Source of the DNA: Centrapalus pauciflorus | Taxonomy: Eukaryota > Streptophyta > Magnoliopsida > Asterales > Asteraceae | Direction: 5' to 3' | Length of the DNA: 64,000 nucleotides | Assembly: GCA_020465985.1 (NCBI GenBank) | Contig: JAANYP010002967.1 | Span: 62,001 to 126,000, forward strand | Shown: one piece after another, positions 58,700 to 64,000 of the stretch | Layout: each line of letters begins with the position of its first letter | Numbering within the stretch: position 1 is the stretch's first letter | Position numbers and translations under genes: made by a program | The notes under the pieces: model-generated | What the model was told of the DNA's origin: nothing | Databases searched by the model: none | The model's input: only the letters and a program-made list of their open reading frames with translations

Positions 58700-60245
58700 T
58701 ACACCCTTGATAAATCTCAGATAACATAATCACAGTGCCATTTGCAGTTTCAACAGATATAGGAATAGAAAGCACAAAAGCAAGAATACCCAATTGACGA
58801 GCAAATAAAGTAGACACAAACGATCGGTTTGCACCAGAGTCAAATAGCACACGAGCAGGTAAATTATTAAGTAAGAAAATACCAGTGACCACATCTGGAG
58901 TCTCTTGGGCCTCATCGGCAGTGATCTGGATAGCACGTGCCTTCATCTTCGGTGTCTCATCTCTTCTCGGCTGACCCGAGTTACCTCCTGGACGTTGGAC
59001 TGATGCCGTACTCCCGCTCTGTGCCTGCCCTCGCCTCGGGCAGTCTCTCGAGTAGTGCCCCTGTACCTCGCAATCAATACATACCACCGGTGACTTGGGA
59101 CAATTCACACGTCGATGCCCAAATTCCCCACAATGATGACAAGCAGGTGATGACCCCATACACTGCCCCAAATGTCGTTTCCCACACCTCTGAAAATCTC
59201 TCTGTGACTGTGAGTGAGACTGTGATCGTGATCCCGAACAGGTTGCTGATGAAGCTGTCTGTCTCGTAGAGCCCTGAAATCGGCCACCCTGTCCCTGTTG
59301 GTTTGGTCTTCGGTGGTGAGAAGACCCAGATGAGAATCCCGTTGAATGGGACTGAAACTATTGTGGGCTGTCAAACCTACCCCTCTTAGCTGAAGGTGGG
59401 AGCATGCACGAAGAAGTCGACCTCTGCATATCTCTCTCGCGCTTTCGCGCACTCATTGCTGCCTCTTCTAACGTCAGAAACTTTTGCAATATCACAAACT
59501 CTCGTATTCCCTGTCGAAGGCCATCAACAAACCTATCAATCTTTTGTTCCTCGTCTATGGCATACCTCGTTGCAAACTTAGATTTCTCTCTGAACACTGC
59601 CTCATACTCGGTAACTGACATCTCCCCTTGCTCAAGCGCTAAAAATTCTTTCTCCAATTGTTTCACCATATCAGTTGGACAATACTGCTCATTGAATCTT
59701 CGAGTAAATTGCTCCCACGTCATGGACTGGATCAAATCAAATCCCACTGCTCTCTCAATATTCAACCACCAGGTACCAGCTCGTCCTACTAACATACCCG
59801 CTGCGTAGGTAACTCTGTCTGAATCCCAACAATGACTCGGACGAAAGGCACGCTCCATGCACTCAATCCACTCCAGAGCCTTTACCGGCTCAGTCTCTCC
59901 CGCAAACTCTTTGGCTCCACAGCCTTTGAAGTTCTTGAATGATGTTCTCTCAGATTTTCCAGCTTCAGTGCCAGACCCAGTTTTCTTTTCCTCGGCCGAA
60001 GGTGTCTTATGCTCATTTTCCCCATTACCAGACTTAGATGCCGCTATCAATTGCTTTATCTCCTGTAGGTCACGCTGATTCTCCATCCGTCCTTCTGCCA
60101 TGGCATGACGCACATACCTTGTCACATACTTCATGATATGATTCTCCTGTGCCATGATTGGGTCTACCTCCTCATCATCATCTTGCTCGCCCTCAGTGTT
60201 CTCAATGTTAACAGACTCAACGTTCACATTCATGTTTTCGTTCAC
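58700..60245 (-). pseudogene. gag: Element E gag and protease active site, cut by F
   Basis: ATG at 60245 (MNENMNVNVESVNIEN), acidic N-terminus, Gag domain (RAGTWWLNIERAVG, NEQYCPTDMVKQLE) about residues 100-260. One TAG after RFDSPQ at about 59355 breaks the frame, but the same frame then resumes: Ser/Gln-rich linker, a degenerate CGKRHLGQC knuckle, CHHCGEFGHRRVNC, CIDCEVQGHYSRDC, and protease LFDSGANRSFVS near 58840. It ends at the F insertion (YQGCMY). Its continuation is at 48742. Gag differs clearly from D and F, so E is another family. Confidence 0.9.
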
Positions 60246-60627
60246 CCGACTTTGGCTATCGTCCTCTTCGACGATGAGCCTGAAATTTTAGAGTTTCATG
60301 CATTTGGTTTATTCTCTTTATCATGTTAACGCTAATAATCATATAAGCTCTTGTCAATTATAGATATCTCTCTGTTGTACAGTTTTATATTTCACGTATT
60401 CATAACTTGAGTTATTATTATCAATCAATTCCTTTGTTAGGGGTACATTCATAATTATAAGCATATATTTCCTATATTACCCATATCCAAGTCCTATGGG
60501 TTCTTAAAATGTCATATATCCCGTATTAGTCATCACTTATTCTAACAGTGACCATGTAAATCCTAAGGTTTAAGACTAAGTACCTAACAGATACTTAATT
60601 CACTTAAACCAAACTTGTCTCTGATAT
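60246..60627 (-). other. Element E leader and decayed PBS
   Basis: No ORF. Next to the LTR, tctctgatattg replaces the expected gctctgatacca, so the PBS has mutated at about four positions. Confidence 0.6.
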
Positions 60628-61988
60628 TGAAACACCCATCCTAAATTCTATAGAACGATTACAGGATCTCTATGTTATAAGCACCTCAAAATACGGGATA
60701 AATAAAATTTTTCTCAAAGGATAATATATAGTGCAGAAAACTATCCAAAAACATCATCAGAGTACGCTTACAAAATCAGAGTATTGATATTACATGTCAA
60801 TCTTAATTAATAAAGTCTATGGATCCACCTGATCCCAAAACTATCATAATAAAACTAAGGCATGAGAATCTCGAAAGCATCTCTATCTCTTCAACACGTA
60901 GTTCAACATCAGTGAGAACTCTGGCCCATAGTGGCATTGCCCTTATCGACAGGACCTGTAAAATATAAGTCCCCCAACGGGGTAAGCAATCGCCTAGCGA
61001 GTAACAAATTTAAAAACACAACATACACATATAACAAGGGTAGAATAATTGTTGGACATAGATACAACATACTATAGTTCCGGCTCGCCCGTGGAGACAT
61101 ATCTAGGCATGCGGCTCGCTCGACATGCTAGCGCACTGACTCGCTCGGTGTGTGTTATGCCACACGAAGTAGCATCACACTCTCATAGATGTCTCATAAT
61201 ATCTCCATCGCAGTATGCATACTGGAGTTTCTCACATATAGCCTCATTGTAATAATTTAGCATGGGAGAGCAATCTTAATAATTAATCATGGCAAGATAT
61301 CAGAATTCTCATGGCAATCATAATAAGTCAAATAGTAAATTCAAGTAGCCACATATAAATATTATGCATTTAAATAAGTTACTCACATAGCCTGCAAATC
61401 AGCACGTTCCATAGTTTGCCTCAATCTTGAAGTTCGGTATATACTCTAACAATAATATTCAAGCTCTAGCCAAAGCCCAACACAACACTACTGTAGTCCT
61501 GATACCATAATATAAAATTTCGTTATTAGTTAATTTAGTCCTTTCCGCTTTGCATCCAATATTCACGTTTATTATTAACAAAGTTATTTTGACCTTCGAA
61601 TTTAATTTATAAAATAAGGGTCCCAACTAATAAAAGTTCCTCTTGTAAAATTTTAGATAAATATTTAAATTAACTATTCGTGTTATCTACTAAATACTCT
61701 CTATATAACTTAATAATTAAATATTCAAATCTATTTAAATATTAAGTGGTCTCTCAATCATAATTCAATTATATTAACCCATAACTAAAACAAGATGGAT
61801 CAATCTATGTATATTTTAGTTAGTGAGAACTCAAAAGATAAATAATTTAATTATCTAACTTCACCAATTATATTAGTCCACACTAATATAAATAAACCAA
61901 ATCATAGAATTTAGTGGCAACCCAAACCAATAGTAGTGCAACCCATCAAATTATTTAATCTATTTTCTTAGTCCAAATTAAATAATTA
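60628..61988 (-). repeat. Element E 5' LTR, truncated on its outer side
   Basis: Plus-strand left limit tgaaacaccc at 60628. 61374-61988 align with 43815-44457. Homology stops at 61988; the next 1.1 kb of LTR is not found in the window, so the outer part was deleted. It also preserves the empty site for D at 61374-61378. Confidence 0.82.
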
Positions 61989-62482
61989 AGTTTTTCTAAG
62001 ATCTCATAAACATCAAAATAAACTCAATTTATTTAATTACATTACTACTATCTTTAATGACTATTTTCTTTAAATTCATTAAATTTTTTCGTTGTTAAAA
62101 ACACAAAAATAAATGAGTTGTAGTTATTTTGTATGAAAAATAAAAATTATATATAGTTTTTTAAAAACAAATCTAAAACATGATTGGGTCGTAGTTTTTC
62201 ATTCTTGAAAGCTAAAATTTGAATGTTTTGTAATCAATTTCGTTAGAAATTTACTAAAATGGTTCGTAGTTTTTTAGTTAGAAAAAGTGAAAATTGAAAT
62301 GATTCATAGTATTTTTTTCATTCATATTATATATAATTGTGAATAAATAATCGAATATTATCTATCCGTAAATATTCGGAATATAAGTTTGGTTTATTTT
62401 GGTGTTTATGTAATATGGTTTATTTTGGTGTTTATGTAATATTAGAAAACTTAATAAAATAAAAATAATTATGTTTTAATTA
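61989..62482. other. AT-rich intergenic DNA
   Basis: No ORF, no recognised repeat family. Contains a 26-bp direct tandem duplication at 62391-62442. Confidence 0.6.
62391..62442. repeat. 26-bp perfect tandem duplication
   Basis: Two adjacent copies of ggtttattttggtg plus tttatgtaatat. Confidence 0.9.
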
Positions 62483-62487
62483 GATAT

Positions 62488-62784
62488 TGTGAATTCAGAT
62501 TTCATGCAATTCAATCATATACAACATAAACATATGAACAATTAACAATTCAATACAATCTATTGAATGATTAAGAGAAGAATATTACATTTGGTTCACG
62601 GCTTTCTTGCAAAGCAAACTTCTATTCTCTCTCTAGATCCGTATCCACTTTCTATTCTGTTCACTTACAAATAGAAATACTACTTCTATTTATATACACA
62701 ATATAACTATTGTGTATTTACAATAAATTCCCCTGAACTATTACAAAATATTGTTTTCAACTCTATATATAATTGTACCCAACA
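62488..62784 (-). mobile_element. Solo LTR of a small copia-like element (297 bp)
   Basis: Plus-strand limits tgtgaattcag and gtacccaaca, with perfect 5-bp duplications gatat (62483-62487, 62785-62789). On the minus strand it starts tgttgggtacaatta and has a tatataaatag TATA-like box about 100 bp in, typical of short copia LTRs. No PBS or PPT on either side, so it is solo. Confidence 0.88.
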
Positions 62785-62847
62785 GATATGTTACTATATT
62801 GATAAAAATCTGAAAAGATGTTACTATTTTTTATAACTGAAAAATTG

Positions 62848-62876
62848 GTGACCTGCTAAACAGATTTGCAGGTCAC
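62848..62876. repeat. Hairpin with 9-bp perfect stem
   Basis: gtgacctgc (62848-62856) and gcaggtcac (62868-62876) around an 11-nt loop in AT-rich DNA. No following T-run; role unknown. Confidence 0.6.
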
Positions 62877-63325
62877 TCATTACTATCATTGATAGAAAAA
62901 TGAAAAATTGTTACTATAAATGATAAAAAAATATATAATGTAATCATTAATGATAAAAATGTCAAAACTTATTACTATTTTTGATCATTTGTCCTTGTAT
63001 ACATGCACATTCATATACATATCGTGTTTTTTAACTATAAAAAGAAATGTGGATATATAGTCATATACAAAAAGTTGATGTACACTAACATGTTATATTA
63101 TGGGCTTACAAAATATAAAATGCAATCTTTTTATCAACATATACATAAAATTTTAAATTCTTATAGGGAACATATAAACTTTATGTTTTTAGATCGGGTC
63201 ATGGAATTCAAAAATCTTAGAATACCATTGTCTTTTTCCTAAAGTTTTCAAAAAGAAATAAATAAAAATATGAGGTGGCTCCGACCCTTCATCTTTAATC
63301 TTGGTGCCAAAGTAATCCTTTTAAT

Positions 63326-63353
63326 TTAATAATAATAATAATAATAATAATAA
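63326..63353. repeat. AAT trinucleotide microsatellite
   Basis: About nine taa/aat units. Confidence 0.9.
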
Positions 63354-63629
63354 GAGTACAGGACGTTTTACCCGGATTCAATCATTCATCGTCAAATTGC
63401 ATTCCTATTTTGTTAATATTGTCCACTTTTGTCCACAAAAACGTTAAAAAAAATGTTAGTTTTTTTTTTCATATTAAACCATTATTATTGTTATTATTAT
63501 TATTATTTCTTTTTTATCAAACTCTCTCCTAACACGACATATTCTTCTCCTCTTTTGCTTTCTTCCCCCCTTTTTTCCTCTGTCTGCTGTTCACTTTATC
63601 ATCACCTTACTGCTTTTTCACACTCTCCA

Positions 63630-63802
63630 ATGGCGGAAGCATTACTATTACTATACCCATTGTCTTTTAAAACATCTCCATTTTCCAATTCGCTCTCTCC
63701 ACATCTCATCAACAATCAACGTCTAGTGAATCTTAACAATTATGGCTACAGGATCTTATTCCAAATACTTGTTCTTCTTCGTTCTGTTTATATGGAATTC
63801 AG
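63630..63802 (+). CDS. Putative host gene, first coding exon (unknown product)
   Basis: ATG in a good plant context (ccaATGGCG) opens MAEALLLLYPLSFKTSPFSN; 57 codons plus two bases to AG at 63802, followed by gtatgttt, a near-consensus 5' splice site. The start is rich in Leu, Ser, Asn and poor in acidic residues, which would fit a plastid or mitochondrial targeting peptide, but too little is present to say. Upstream is a pyrimidine-rich tract; downstream DNA is T-rich like a plant intron. The gene continues beyond the window. The upstream in-frame extension to 63429 is low-complexity Tyr/Phe/Leu and probably 5' UTR. Product not recognised. Confidence 0.55.
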
Positions 63803-64000
63803 GTATGTTTTAATCTTAATTGAATTTGGTATTTGTGGTTTTTGAGTGGTTAAACCGTTAATTTATGTTATAACCTCGATTTATTGTGTTATTCGCTATT
63901 GGTTTAGTGGCATTTGTTTTGGATTTGTTTGTGAGATTGATATTTGAGGCTAGGGTTTAGGCTTTTTGAGTTATTTTCTTTGTATACATTTGTAGCTTCT
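63803..64000 (+). other. Start of intron 1 of the putative host gene
   Basis: Begins gtatgttttaatc; T-rich and without a long ORF up to the window edge. The in-frame stop at 63843-63845 would be intronic. Confidence 0.5.

Larger units (their letters stand above)
62785..63629 (+). promoter_or_regulatory. Upstream region of the putative host gene
   Basis: AT-rich. Imperfect repeats of ttactat and tgataaaaa at 62790-62980, a hairpin at 62848-62876, an AAT run at 63326-63353, then a pyrimidine-rich tract (about 63500-63629) of the kind common in plant 5' UTRs. tataaaaag at 63036-63044 is a weak TATA candidate but lies about 590 bp before the ATG. No confident core promoter. Confidence 0.4.

Noticed and set aside
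63429..63629. Upstream extension of the host ORF to 63429
   Set aside because: Begins at a non-ATG codon and encodes Tyr/Phe-rich low complexity from homopyrimidine and AAT-type repeats; better read as 5' UTR.

Overview
The window looks like plant nuclear DNA from a repeat-dense, gene-poor region of a eudicot. It is AT-rich, every large reading frame belongs to an LTR retrotransposon, all primer-binding sites match plant initiator tRNA-Met (tggtatcagagc), and a spliceosomal 5' splice site closes the only likely host exon. The style of the SIRE-like copia elements and the tcgacgagtc-type motifs in one LTR recall Asteraceae, but that is an impression, not a demonstration. I see no rRNA or tRNA genes, CRISPR arrays or bacterial features.

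Left block (1-31474) is a nest of SIRE/Maximus-like Ty1/copia elements. Element C (minus strand; env-like piece at 21772, pol, gag, LTR 30077-31160) is the oldest host. Element A (minus) sits in C's env-like ORF; its gag-pol is at 1698-7378 and its 3' end lies left of the window. Element B (plus, 7933-21238) sits in A's 5' LTR, with 651-bp LTRs, a perfect cttgt target duplication, gag, an intact pol and a long env-like region. C's gag is also split by a 2.2-kb solo LTR (25376-27572), and C's LTR carries a PPT on its outer side, so it was once shared with a second tandem element.

Middle block (31475-34789) holds a duplicated, decayed transposon-associated gene fragment, resembling the conserved domain that accompanies Ulp1-type proteases in plant transposons. 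One copy contains a 1.1-kb non-autonomous hAT element with 8-bp target duplications; the other copy preserves the empty site.

Right block (34790-61988) is a nest of Ty3/gypsy elements, all minus strand. E (43815-61988) is old and full of stops. F (48748-58699, TSD tacac) interrupts E's protease-RT region. D (34790-43814), from the same family as F, lies in E's 3' LTR; its reading frame is open end to end once a 93-nt intron is removed, but its left LTR is truncated. D and F both carry a GT-AG intron inside the reverse transcriptase. E lacks it.

Right edge (61989-64000): AT-rich upstream DNA with a 297-bp solo LTR (TSD gatat), then what looks like the first coding exon (63630-63802) and first intron of a host gene on the plus strand.

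Hand-counted LTR divergence orders the insertions as E (about 3%), B (about 1.5%), F (about 0.5%) and D (about 0.25%). The most interesting signals are the intron inside an active-looking gypsy RT, a triple stem-loop array with compensatory changes between pol and env in A and B, and splice-acceptor-like sequences directly before pol and env of B.
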